Below, one piece after another: positions 33,242-41,555 of a DNA stretch of 64,000 nt. How positions within the stretch are numbered: position 1 is the stretch's first letter; each line of letters starts with the position of its first letter. Location: assembly GCA_003240735.1 (NCBI GenBank), contig QFNE01000006.1, positions 1 through 64,000 on the forward strand, written 5' to 3'. The DNA is from Paracoccus denitrificans (lineage in GTDB: Bacteria; Pseudomonadota; Alphaproteobacteria; Rhodobacterales; Rhodobacteraceae). The notes under the pieces are model-generated. The model saw nothing but the letters and a program-made list of their open reading frames with translations. It was not told the DNA's origin and ran no database searches. A program made the translations under genes and the position numbers.

Positions 33242-33544
33242 TTAATCCTTGTTACCCGCCGCGACGCGATCCTTCATCAGATGCGAGGGCCGGAATGTCA
33301 GGACCCGGCGCGGGGTGATCGGGACTTCTTCGCCCGTCTTGGGATTGCGTCCCACTCTCTCATTCTTGTCGCGGATCGAGAAGGTGCCGAAAGATGATAT
33401 CTTGACCTGTTCGCCCTGCACGAGTGCATCCGAGATCAGATCGAGCACCGTTTCAACCATCTGCGACGATTCGTGCCGCGACAGGCCCACCTCACGAAAG
33501 ACCGCTTCGGCCAGATCCATACGGGTCAGGGTCTTTTCACTCAT
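33242..33544 (-). CDS. ihfA: Integration host factor subunit alpha
   Basis: IHF-alpha pairs with IHF-beta to bend DNA sharply at specific sites in replication, recombination and transcription. The 100-residue product is full length. Its beta-arm region has VKISSFGTFSIRDKNERVGRNPKTGEEV with the Pro that intercalates in DNA (RNPKTGE), and the C-terminus is TFRPSHLMKDRV. It lies in the plsX-fabH-ihfA-merR order, but a zinc-finger gene on the other strand separates it from fabH. Confidence 0.94.
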   Translation of the reverse strand: MSEKTLTRMDLAEAVFREVGLSRHESSQMVETVLDLISDALVQGEQVKISSFGTFSIRDKNERVGRNPKTGEEVPITPRRVLTFRPSHLMKDRVAAGNKD

Positions 33545-33714
33545 GGGGTTTGCCTTTTGAATTGCCGGGAAACTTGCGCAACTGCCGTTACGCTGTCAAC
33601 CAAACGACCGCTGCCTTCGTTCCCGCGGAACCCTGATTCTTAAGGAAAGTTCACTCATCATTTGAATGAGACGCCTGCGATGCCCATTTCATTTGCTTCT
33701 GTCGATGCATCAGG

Positions 33715-33984
33715 ATGGAGGCGTCAGATGGCGGGTGGATGGGCCCAGTCAACGAACAGATCGAGGTGTCGACCAAAGAGGCACTGGACCGCATGCGGCG
33801 CCATGCGCCGGTGGGCGAAAGCCTGACGGAATGTGCCGATTGCGGCGAGCCGATCCCGGAAGCAAGGCGCAAGGCTCAGCCCGGGGTGAAGCTCTGCATC
33901 GACTGTCAGCAGGAAAACGACGCGACCTTTCGACCAAAGGGCGGCATCAACAGGCGCGGGTCCAAGGACAGCCAGCTGAAATAG
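33715..33984 (+). CDS. DksA/TraR C4-type zinc-finger protein (YbiI-like)
   Basis: This short 89-residue relative of DksA has the four-cysteine zinc site CADCGEPIPEARRKAQPGVKLC...C near 40-64 and the leader GESLTECADCG, but no long coiled coil. Such YbiI-type proteins are too short to reach the RNA polymerase active site as DksA does, so the role is unclear. The ATG at 33715 is weakly supported; the in-frame ATG at 33739 gives MGPVNEQIEV, which also resembles family starts. The gene lies between ihfA and fabH on the opposite strand, convergent with fabH by 3 bases. Confidence 0.82.
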   Translation: MEASDGGWMGPVNEQIEVSTKEALDRMRRHAPVGESLTECADCGEPIPEARRKAQPGVKLCIDCQQENDATFRPKGGINRRGSKDSQLK

Positions 33985-33987
33985 CCA

Positions 33988-34995
33988 CTACCAGCGCAGA
34001 ACGACACTACCCCAGCTTAGCCCGCCGCCAATGGCTTCGGTCACGACGATATCGTTTTCCTTGAAACGGCCGTCTGCGTCAGCAACCGACAGCGCCAAGG
34101 GGATCGACGCCGCCGACGTATTGCCGTGATCCGCGACGGTCAGCACCACCTTGTCCATCGTCAGTCCCATCTTCTGCGCTGTCGCAGAGATGATGCGCAG
34201 GTTCGCTTGATGCGGAACAAGCCAGTCGACGTCGTCTTGCGCCACGCCCGCCTTATCCAATGACCGGTGGGCCGTCGCCGTCAACTTTTCGACTGCGTGC
34301 CGGAAAACCAGATTGCCCTGCATCTTCAGCACGCCCGTCGTTCCAGTCGAACTGACACCGCCATCGACATACAGCAGCTCACGATATCGGCCGTCGCTGT
34401 TCAGATCGGTCGCCAGAATGCCGCGGTCGCCCGGGTTCTGCGCCGTGTCGACGGCCTCAAGGATCACCGCACCTGCGCCGTCTCCGAACAGAACGCTGGT
34501 GGACCGGTCATCCCAGTCCATCAGGCGGCTGAAGGTTTCGGCGCCGATGACCAGCACGCGGTCCGCCTGACCGGCCTGAATAAGGCCGTCGGCATTGGCC
34601 AAGGCAAAAACGAAGCCCGCGCAGACCGCCTGGACGTCGAATGCAAAGCCACGATCCATGCCCAGTGCGGCCTGGATCATCGTGGCCACGGCAGGGAACG
34701 TAAAATCCGGGGTCGATGTCGCGACGATGATCGCGTCGATGTCCGATGCCACCATGCCCGCACGTTCCAAGGCCACCAAGGCGGCCTTGGTGCCCAGCAT
34801 CGACGTCGTCTCACCTTCGGCAGCAAAGTGGCGGCGTTCGATCCCGGTCCGGGTGCGAATCCATTCATCCGTCGTATCAACGCGGCTTTCGAACCACGCG
34901 TTGTCGACGATGCGTTCGGGAAGATAATGGCCTGTGCCGCGAATAACCGCGCGGCGGGCAGGGCGAAGTGAAGCGTCTTTTGGTTCAACCGTCAT
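33988..34995 (-). CDS. fabH: 3-oxoacyl-ACP synthase III (KAS III)
   Basis: FabH starts fatty acid synthesis by condensing acetyl-CoA with malonyl-ACP. The 335-residue product carries the Cys-His-Asn triad: Cys125 in VQAVCAGFVFAL, His in WLVPHQANLRI near 256, and Asn in DHGNTSAASIPLAL near 286, plus the GGGLSWGSVVLRW C-terminus. It overlaps plsX by 4 bases (ATGA), the standard plsX-fabH coupling between phospholipid and fatty acid synthesis. Confidence 0.97.
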   Translation of the reverse strand: MTVEPKDASLRPARRAVIRGTGHYLPERIVDNAWFESRVDTTDEWIRTRTGIERRHFAAEGETTSMLGTKAALVALERAGMVASDIDAIIVATSTPDFTFPAVATMIQAALGMDRGFAFDVQAVCAGFVFALANADGLIQAGQADRVLVIGAETFSRLMDWDDRSTSVLFGDGAGAVILEAVDTAQNPGDRGILATDLNSDGRYRELLYVDGGVSSTGTTGVLKMQGNLVFRHAVEKLTATAHRSLDKAGVAQDDVDWLVPHQANLRIISATAQKMGLTMDKVVLTVADHGNTSAASIPLALSVADADGRFKENDIVVTEAIGGGLSWGSVVLRW

Positions 34996-36128
34996 GGCGC
35001 ATCCTGCGCGGCACCGCCCTGGCTGTCCATAGGGTGATCATCCGAAAGCGCGGTCTGGGCCACGCGTGCGGCCAAACGCTTCTGGAACCCCGATTCGGCC
35101 AGCCGGAACGCCAGCTTGATTGCCGCTGCAACGCCCGTCGCATCGGCGGAACCATGCGACTTCACGACCGTGCCGTTCAGGCCCAGAAAGACGCCGCCGT
35201 TCACACGGCGCGGATCGATCCGCTTTTGCAGCCGCTTGAGCGAGGTCATCGCCAACAGGGCCGCGAATTTGGACATGAATGAATTGCCGAACGCCTCTTT
35301 CAGCAGATCGCCGACCAGCTTGGCGGTGCCTTCGCCGGTTTTCAGCGCGACGTTTCCGGTGAAGCCATCGGTCACGATCACATCGACCTTGGAGGATGGC
35401 AGATCGCCCCCTTCAACAAAGCCCACATAGTGGAAGCCACCGGCATGTGCTGCCGCGGAAATGAGATCGTTCGCCTCGCGCAGTTCAGGGCGGCCCTTGT
35501 GTTCTTCGGTGCCCACGTTCAGCAGGCCGACGCGGGGCACGTCGATCCCCATGCCGTTGCGGGCATAGCTGGCGCCCATCATCGCATATTGCAGAAGATC
35601 ACGGGCGTCGGCGCGCACGTCCGCGCCGACATCCAGCATGATGTTGAACCCCTTGGGATTCCGCGACGGCCACATGCAGACGATGGCGGGCCGGTTCACG
35701 CCCGGCAGCTTGCGCAGCCGGATCATCGACAGTGCCATCAGCGCGCCGGTGTTGCCGCAGGACACGGCCACCGTGGCTTCGCCATTGTGCACGGATTCGA
35801 TGGCGGACCACATGCTGGTCCCCTGCGCACTGCGGATCACCTGGCTGGGTTTGTCGTGCATTGTCACGACGCCATCGGCGTTGCGAATGTCGCACCGCTC
35901 AAGCAGGCCCTTGCGCTTGCCGATCAGGCGACGAAGCTCCGCTTCGGGTCCGTGGACGATGAAGCGGATTTTCGGATTCTTGCTGGCGCTTTCAGCGATA
36001 CCGGCGACGACAGCGATCGGGCCACGGTCGCCGCCCATGGCATCGACCGAAATGACCACGTGATCAGGCGACGCGGCGACGGAGCCGGTTGCCTGTGCCG
36101 CGGGGGCGGGCGCAGTCAGGTCAGTCAT
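34992..36128 (-). CDS. plsX: Phosphate acyltransferase PlsX
   Basis: PlsX converts acyl-ACP to acyl-phosphate, the acyl donor for PlsY in phosphatidic acid synthesis; it acts at the membrane surface. The 378-residue product has VVISVDAMGGDRGP near 24-37, VSCGNTGALMALS in the middle, DVGADVRADARDLLQYAMMG, and the C-terminal NGGVFLGLNGTVVKSHGSAD. It has an N-terminal extension of about 20 Ala/Pro-rich residues before the core. It follows rpmF by 21 bases, as in many bacteria. Confidence 0.96.
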   Translation of the reverse strand: MTDLTAPAPAAQATGSVAASPDHVVISVDAMGGDRGPIAVVAGIAESASKNPKIRFIVHGPEAELRRLIGKRKGLLERCDIRNADGVVTMHDKPSQVIRSAQGTSMWSAIESVHNGEATVAVSCGNTGALMALSMIRLRKLPGVNRPAIVCMWPSRNPKGFNIMLDVGADVRADARDLLQYAMMGASYARNGMGIDVPRVGLLNVGTEEHKGRPELREANDLISAAAHAGGFHYVGFVEGGDLPSSKVDVIVTDGFTGNVALKTGEGTAKLVGDLLKEAFGNSFMSKFAALLAMTSLKRLQKRIDPRRVNGGVFLGLNGTVVKSHGSADATGVAAAIKLAFRLAESGFQKRLAARVAQTALSDDHPMDSQGGAAQDAP

Positions 36129-36149
36129 GCCGGGGCGCGCCGATGTTGC

Positions 36150-36356
36150 TTACGCTGCGTCGTCGTCCAGATCGACGTCGTTCGCCTGTGCGACGACTTC
36201 ACGATCGCCGTAATGACCGCAGGACGGGCACACGTGGTGCGGGCGCTTCAGTTCGCCGCAGTTGGTGCATTCATTGGGATTGCCGGCGACCAGCGCGTCA
36301 TGCGAACGGCGCTGGTTGCGACGGGACCGGGTAACTCGGTTCTGTGGGACGGCCAT
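36150..36356 (-). CDS. rpmF: 50S ribosomal protein L32
   Basis: This 68-residue L32 has the basic N-terminus AVPQNRVTRSRRNQRRSHDAL and the zinc ribbon CTNCGELKRPHHVCPSCGHYG. The four-cysteine form is retained, so it is the zinc-binding paralogue. The C-terminus is acidic (DVDLDDDAA). It precedes plsX. A 212-base gap upstream separates it from DUF177 and probably holds its own promoter. Confidence 0.97.
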   Translation of the reverse strand: MAVPQNRVTRSRRNQRRSHDALVAGNPNECTNCGELKRPHHVCPSCGHYGDREVVAQANDVDLDDDAA

Positions 36357-36568
36357 GTTACAACCTCGAATATGTTCGGGGCTGGTTGGTTCAAGGCCCC
36401 ACAAGTGTTTCTGATCAAGCCGCGCAAATACGGCACAACGGCCCGTCCCGCAAGGTCAAAGCGGAACTTCGGACCGGTGCGGATTCGGGGCACGGTGAAG
36501 GCGCGAAAATAGCGTTATTTTTCTGCTTCGCAAGGGGCGAATACCGGGCAGGGGGCCGGTGCCGACCC

Positions 36569-37138
36569 TCAGCCCTTTTCGTCCCGCTTGCCCAGCAGAT
36601 CAGCCAGACCGGCGAACGGCTTGCGCGCATCGTCTTCGGGTTCGGGCGTATCCCGTGGCGCGTCTTCCATCGCAGCGCCGTCGGCTCGGGGATAGAGCGG
36701 TAGTGCCAGCGAAAGCGATTCGATCATCACCGCGTCCAGATCGATGGATTGACCCAGCGGTTCGATCTCATCATCCGACATTTCCGTCTCTTCGGCCGTG
36801 GGGGGCGTGGTGTGGGGCGAGAAGACGCGGTGGACGGGCTCGCTGAGGTCGGTGGTGACCGGGTCCAGCGTCACGATGCAGGCCTGAACGACCTTGGCAT
36901 CCAGATCGGCAGTCAGGTCCCACGCATCTGCGGGCGCCGACGACAGGGTGGCCCGAAATCGCAGTCTGGGCAGGTCAAGAATGCCCAGCTCTGCCGCGAT
37001 TTCCTTGCGTCGAACCGCATCGGGTTGGATGACGAACGTCGTCTTCTGGCGCGGGTTCAGTTGGGATACGCGCAGCGGTCCAAGCTGAGACACCGGCTGG
37101 TCTGATTTGCCTGAAACGGGTCGCTGCATCTTCATCAT
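36569..37138 (-). CDS. DUF177 (YceD) family protein
   Basis: This 189-residue protein belongs to the YceD/DUF177 family, which lies next to rpmF in most bacteria and has been linked to 23S rRNA accumulation in other organisms. The core is GPLRVSQLNPRQKTTFVIQPD, then LRFRATLSSAPADAWDLTADLDAKVVQACIVTLDPVTTDL, where the single Cys is the remnant of the family's Cys motif. The acidic segment EMSDDEIEPLGQSIDL precedes a conserved LALPLYPRAD. The start is uncertain among ATGs at 37180, 37138 and 37129; I chose the middle one for the typical distance to LRV. Confidence 0.8.
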   Translation of the reverse strand: MMKMQRPVSGKSDQPVSQLGPLRVSQLNPRQKTTFVIQPDAVRRKEIAAELGILDLPRLRFRATLSSAPADAWDLTADLDAKVVQACIVTLDPVTTDLSEPVHRVFSPHTTPPTAEETEMSDDEIEPLGQSIDLDAVMIESLSLALPLYPRADGAAMEDAPRDTPEPEDDARKPFAGLADLLGKRDEKG

Positions 37139-37261
37139 CCTGTTGTTGTGGGCCGTAATCTCAACGCTATCTTGCGACATTCTTGAGCGGCGTGGCCGAG
37201 TTTGCTAAGCCGTGGCGATGGCGTCAACCGGCGCCCGGCGACGAAATCGGCGAGGTGCCTT

Positions 37262-37720
37262 ATGACGACGACCCGGCGGCGTATGCTTGCCCTGACCTTC
37301 GGCCTGCCGGCAGTGGCGCTGCTTGGTGCTTGTACTCGACGTTATGTGAACCACGGCTATGTCCCGCCCGAGGGCGATCTGGCCCAGATCGTCGTCGGCC
37401 AGACCAATCAGGCGGACCTGGCTGGGCTGATCGGCCAACCCGGGGCGCAGGGGCTGCTGACCGGATCGGCGTGGTATTATGTCGGCTCGCGTTGGGAGCT
37501 TTACGGCCCCAACCCGCCCAAGGAAATCAACCGAGAGGTCGTGGCGATCAGCTTTGGACCGAACGGCACCGTGACCAATGTCGAACGTTTCGGGTTGGAG
37601 CGGGGCCGCGTCGTGGTCCTTTCGCGTCGCGTCACGGAAACCGGCGTATCCGGTACGTCGGTCATCCGACAGCTTCTGAGCAACATCGGCAACTTCAACC
37701 CCGGCGAGTTCTTCAACTGA
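37262..37720 (+). CDS. bamE: Outer membrane protein assembly factor BamE
   Basis: BamE is a small lipoprotein of the BAM complex that inserts beta-barrel proteins in the outer membrane. The 152-residue product has a lipoprotein signal peptide with lipobox LLGAC (Cys24). The SmpA/OmlA-type fold follows: HGYVPPEGDLAQIVVGQTNQADLAGLIGQP, then SAWYYVGSRWELYG. The ATG at 37262 is chosen to give a proper signal peptide. It is divergent from DUF177-rpmF, a common alphaproteobacterial arrangement. Confidence 0.9.
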   Translation: MTTTRRRMLALTFGLPAVALLGACTRRYVNHGYVPPEGDLAQIVVGQTNQADLAGLIGQPGAQGLLTGSAWYYVGSRWELYGPNPPKEINREVVAISFGPNGTVTNVERFGLERGRVVVLSRRVTETGVSGTSVIRQLLSNIGNFNPGEFFN

Positions 37721-37736
37721 CCGGGGTCTGGCGGCG

Positions 37737-38159
37737 TCACGCGTCAGATGTCGCGTGAATCGTCTCTTCAGGTTCGTCCGGGACGAAGCGGATCGCGACG
37801 CCGTTGATGCAGTAACGCAGGCCGGTGGGCGGCGGGCCATCGTTGAAGACGTGGCCCAGATGGGCGTCACACGTCTCGCACCGGACCTCGGTGCGCTGCA
37901 TGCCGTGGCTGGCGTCGTTCAACTCCTCGATCGCGCCGCCGGGGCGGGAAAAGCTGGGCCAGCCGCAGTAGCTTTCGAACTTGGCATCGCCGTCAAACAG
38001 CTTTGCCCCGCAGCAGGCACAGACATAGTGGCCGGGCCCCTTGGGAAACCCCGGATGGGAAAAAGGACGTTCGGTCCCCGACTGGCGGGTCACGCGATAG
38101 GTTTCAGGGTCAAGCGTCTCGCGCCATTCGGCATCCGAGCGGGTGATTTTGTCAGTCAT
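37737..38159 (-). CDS. msrB: Peptide-methionine (R)-S-oxide reductase
   Basis: MsrB reduces methionine-R-sulfoxide in proteins. The 140-residue product has the zinc site formed by CACC (Cys47, Cys50) and CETC (Cys94, Cys97), the catalytic Cys117 in RYCINGVAIRF, and the conserved CGWPSFSRP. No signal peptide is present, so it is cytoplasmic. It is divergent from the ornithine-lipid-type gene across a 142-base gap and convergent with bamE. Confidence 0.95.
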   Translation of the reverse strand: MTDKITRSDAEWRETLDPETYRVTRQSGTERPFSHPGFPKGPGHYVCACCGAKLFDGDAKFESYCGWPSFSRPGGAIEELNDASHGMQRTEVRCETCDAHLGHVFNDGPPPTGLRYCINGVAIRFVPDEPEETIHATSDA

Positions 38160-38301
38160 TCTTTGCCTGCCTGTCTTTGAATTGACATAATGTGGGCGCA
38201 AACCATGCGTGAACAAGATCAACGCGGGACAGCGTGACGCAGGGCTTGCCGGTCAACGTGACGGCACTATCCTGCGTTCCGTCAGGCAGCGAAGGCGGGG
38301 T

Positions 38302-39069
38302 ATGCAGATGCTGTCACTTCAGAAAGGCCGATACCACGCGCGCATGGCCGCGACCGCCGAAGACCTGCGCGCGGCGCAGCGCCTGCGCTGGCTTTGCTTC
38401 GTCGGTAAGCGAGGCGGGGCAGGCGGGCCGGACCAGCTGGATTGCGACGATCTGGACCCCCTGTGCGGGCATGTTCTGGTCGAAGATGTTCAAAGCGGCA
38501 CCATCGTCGCGTGCTTTCGCCTGATGCTTTTGCCTGACGGCAAGGGGATCGAGACGACCTACGCCGCCAAGCATTACAACCTGTCGCAACTTTCGTCATT
38601 CGACGGCCCGATGATTGAGATCGGGCGGTTCTGCATTCACCCCGAATGGACCGATCCCGATATCCTGCGCGTCGCGTGGGGGGCACTGACCCAGCTGGTC
38701 GATCAGCACGGCGTCAAACTGTTGTTCGGTTGTGCGTCGTTCATGGGGACCGAAACCGCCGGGTATGAGGACAGCTTTGCCATGCTGCGCGAACGCCATC
38801 TGGCACCGAAACGCTGGCTGCCGCGCGTCAAGGCGCCGGACGTGTTCCGATTTGCGCGGCTGCTGCGTCGTCGCAAGCCCGACCCAAAGCGGGCGATGGC
38901 ATTGATGCCGCCGTTGCTGCGGACCTATCTGATGATGGGGGGATGGGTCAGCGATCACGCGGTCGTTGACCGTCAGCTGAACACGCTGCACGTCTTTACC
39001 GGGGTCGAGATCACGGCGATTCCTCCGGGCCGCGCGCGACTTCTGCGCGGCGTCGCCGGGCCGGCATAG
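38302..39069 (+). CDS. olsB: OlsB-type ornithine N-acyltransferase family protein
   Basis: This 255-residue protein matches the OlsB family, which adds a 3-hydroxyacyl chain from ACP to ornithine in the first step of ornithine lipid synthesis. Recognised stretches are LSLQKGRYHARMAATAEDL, GPMIEIGRFCIHPEWTDPDIL, LFGCASFMGTETAGYEDSF and the C-terminal MMGGWVSDHAVVDRQLNTLH. In most relatives olsA follows; here tgt does. The ATG at 38302 has GCGGGG upstream. TTGACA at 38182-38187 may be its -35. Confidence 0.85.
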   Translation: MQMLSLQKGRYHARMAATAEDLRAAQRLRWLCFVGKRGGAGGPDQLDCDDLDPLCGHVLVEDVQSGTIVACFRLMLLPDGKGIETTYAAKHYNLSQLSSFDGPMIEIGRFCIHPEWTDPDILRVAWGALTQLVDQHGVKLLFGCASFMGTETAGYEDSFAMLRERHLAPKRWLPRVKAPDVFRFARLLRRRKPDPKRAMALMPPLLRTYLMMGGWVSDHAVVDRQLNTLHVFTGVEITAIPPGRARLLRGVAGPA

Positions 39070-39130
39070 GGTTGCGGCCACACGCGTGCGCGCCTAGAGA
39101 CCCGCGTCCCAGTCTTGGAAAGCGTGCGCG

Positions 39131-40258
39131 ATGTCCGGCATATCCTTTATCCTGAACGCAACCGACGGCGCGGCGCGCACCGGCATCATCCAGACGCCGC
39201 GCGGCGATATCCGCACCCCCGCATTCATGCCGGTCGGGACCGCGGCGACGGTCAAGGCGATGATGCCTGAAAGCGTGCGGGCGACCGGCGCGGACATCCT
39301 TCTGGGCAACACCTATCATCTGATGCTGCGCCCCGGGGCCGAGCGGGTTGCGCGGCTTGGCGGGCTGCACAAGTTCATGAACTGGTCGCGCCCTATCCTG
39401 ACCGACTCGGGCGGGTTTCAGGTCATGAGCCTTTCCGACCTGCGCAAGCTGACCGAAGAGGGCGTGACCTTCCGCAGCCATGTCGACGGGTCCAAGCACT
39501 TCCTTTCGCCTGAAACGAGTATGGAGATTCAGCGGCTGCTGGGGTCGGACATCGTCATGGCGTTCGATGAATGCCCGGCGCTGCCCGCATCCGAGAAACG
39601 TCAGGCCGAGGCGATGCGCCTGTCGATGCGCTGGGCGCAGCGGTCGCGCGACGCATTCGGCGACCGCCCCGGGCACGCACTGTTCGGGATCATGCAAGGG
39701 GGCGTCCTGCGCCACCTGCGCGAAGAAAGCGCCGCCGCCCTGCGCGCAATCGAGTTCGACGGCTATGCCATCGGTGGTCTGGCCGTGGGCGAAGGGCAGG
39801 AGGTCATGTTCGACGTTCTCAACTATGCCACCGACCTGCTGCCGACGGACCGGCCACGTTACCTGATGGGTGTCGGCAAACCCGACGACATCGTGGGCGC
39901 GGTTCAGCGCGGCGTCGACATGATGGACTGCGTGTTGCCATCGCGGTCCGGGCGGACGGGGCAGGCGTGGACACGGCGCGGGCAGGTGAACATCAAGAAC
40001 GCCCGCCATGCCGACGATCCGCGTCCGCTGGACGAAGCCTGTAGCTGCCCGACATGCACCGGCTATTCCCGCGGCTATCTGCACCACGTCATGCGGTCGG
40101 GAGAGATCATCGCCTCGATGCTGCTGACATGGCACAACCTGCATTATTTCCAGGAGATCATGGCCGGAATGCGCCACGCCATTGCTGCCGAGTCGCTGGA
40201 CGATTGGGTTGCGGATTTCCATGCCGTACGGGCAGGGGGCGACATCGCCCCGATCTGA
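39131..40258 (+). CDS. tgt: tRNA-guanine transglycosylase (queuine tRNA-ribosyltransferase)
   Basis: Tgt exchanges guanine-34 for preQ1 in tRNAs with GUN anticodons; the Tyr and Asn tRNAs in this window are both natural targets. The 375-residue TIM-barrel product has the first catalytic Asp in ILTDSGGFQVMSL near 89-101 and the nucleophile region MMDCVLPSRSGRTGQ. The zinc site CSCPTC...C (EACSCPTCTGYSRGYLHH) is also present. GGAAAG lies before the ATG. Confidence 0.96.
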   Translation: MSGISFILNATDGAARTGIIQTPRGDIRTPAFMPVGTAATVKAMMPESVRATGADILLGNTYHLMLRPGAERVARLGGLHKFMNWSRPILTDSGGFQVMSLSDLRKLTEEGVTFRSHVDGSKHFLSPETSMEIQRLLGSDIVMAFDECPALPASEKRQAEAMRLSMRWAQRSRDAFGDRPGHALFGIMQGGVLRHLREESAAALRAIEFDGYAIGGLAVGEGQEVMFDVLNYATDLLPTDRPRYLMGVGKPDDIVGAVQRGVDMMDCVLPSRSGRTGQAWTRRGQVNIKNARHADDPRPLDEACSCPTCTGYSRGYLHHVMRSGEIIASMLLTWHNLHYFQEIMAGMRHAIAAESLDDWVADFHAVRAGGDIAPI

Positions 40259-40369
40259 TATGTCGCATTCTCGACACGCGAGACCCGCGAATTGACCGGA
40301 CTGCTGGCGGGTGGCTGGCGGTTGCATTATCTGCGCTTCACCGGCGGACGAACCGCCCAAGGATGACCC

Positions 40370-41551
40370 ATGCCCGACACGATCCGCACCATCACCACAA
40401 CCGAAGACCTTGCCGACATCTGCGCCAAGGCGAAGGCCCATCCCTACGTCACGCTTGATACAGAATTCCTGCGTGAACGTACCTATTATTCCAAGCTTTG
40501 CCTGATCCAGATGGCGTTGCCGCCGGCGTCCAGCGCCAAGGCGCAGGGCGGCCCCGCCGTGCTGATCGACCCGCTGGCGCCGGGGCTGTCGCTGGAACCG
40601 CTGTATGACCTGTTCCGCCACACGGGCACGGTCAAAGTGTTCCACGCCGCCCGTCAGGATCTGGAAATCTTCTTCCACGACGCGGGCGTTTTCCCAGAGC
40701 CGCTGTTTGACACACAAGTGGCCGCAATGGTCTGCGGGTTCGGCGAACAGGCGGGATACGAGACGCTGGTGAAACGCATCGCGCGCCAGCCCTTGGACAA
40801 GTCATCGCGCTTTACCGACTGGTCGCGGCGTCCCCTGACGGATGCGCAGGCGTCCTATGCGCTGGCGGACGTGACCCATCTGCGCGCGATCTATGAATAC
40901 CTGTCGGATCAGCTGAAAAAGACCGGACGCGAGTCCTGGGTCGCCGAAGAAGCAGCGGTCCTTGTGAACCCCGAAACCTATATTAGCCGCCCTGATGAGG
41001 CGTGGCAGCGGGTGCGCACCCGTTCTGGCTCGCCCCGCTTCCTGGCTGTCGTCCGAGAGCTGGCGCGGTTTCGTGAAACCTATGCCCAGACCCGCGACGT
41101 GCCACGGTCTCGTGTCTACAAGGATGATGCGCTGATCGAACTGGCGTCGACCAAGCCCCTGACCGAAGAAGATCTTGGCAAGTCCCGCCTGCTTCTGCGA
41201 GAGGCGCGGCGTGGGGATATCGCACACGGGATTCTGGCGGCCGTCAAAGCCGGGGTCGAGGCGACCGATTTGCCCCGACCCGCCCCGGAAGAGCCCGGCC
41301 TGCCCGGCAACGCCGCGCTGTCCGACCTGCTGCGGGTGCTGCTGAAAGCCAAGTCAGACGCGGCGGGCGTTGCGCCCAAGCTGATCGCATCCAGCGCCGA
41401 GCTTGACGCCATCGCGTCGGGCGCGCGGGATATGCCCGCATTGTCAGGCTGGCGCGCCGAGGTGTTCGGGACTGACGCGCTGCGGCTGGCCAGCGGCCAG
41501 ATCGCATTGTCGGCAAATGGTGGTGAAATCCGCGTCGTCGAGCTTTCCTGA
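40370..41551 (+). CDS. rnd: Ribonuclease D
   Basis: RNase D is a 3'-5' exonuclease that trims tRNA precursors. The 393-residue product has the DEDD exonuclease motifs: VTLDTEFLRERTYYSKLC (Asp, Glu), VFHAARQDLEIFF, and YALADVTHLRAIYEYL with the C-terminal Tyr and Asp. A helical HRDC-type region follows from about 205 (SGSPRFLAVVRELARFRETYA). It follows tgt by 111 bases, so two tRNA-maturation genes lie side by side. Confidence 0.94.
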   Translation: MPDTIRTITTTEDLADICAKAKAHPYVTLDTEFLRERTYYSKLCLIQMALPPASSAKAQGGPAVLIDPLAPGLSLEPLYDLFRHTGTVKVFHAARQDLEIFFHDAGVFPEPLFDTQVAAMVCGFGEQAGYETLVKRIARQPLDKSSRFTDWSRRPLTDAQASYALADVTHLRAIYEYLSDQLKKTGRESWVAEEAAVLVNPETYISRPDEAWQRVRTRSGSPRFLAVVRELARFRETYAQTRDVPRSRVYKDDALIELASTKPLTEEDLGKSRLLLREARRGDIAHGILAAVKAGVEATDLPRPAPEEPGLPGNAALSDLLRVLLKAKSDAAGVAPKLIASSAELDAIASGARDMPALSGWRAEVFGTDALRLASGQIALSANGGEIRVVELS

Positions 41552-41555
41552 CATC

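Noticed and set aside
39011..40717. An open frame of 568 codons antisense to tgt
   Set aside because: The plus-strand tgt motifs are complete, and the antisense product has no domain.
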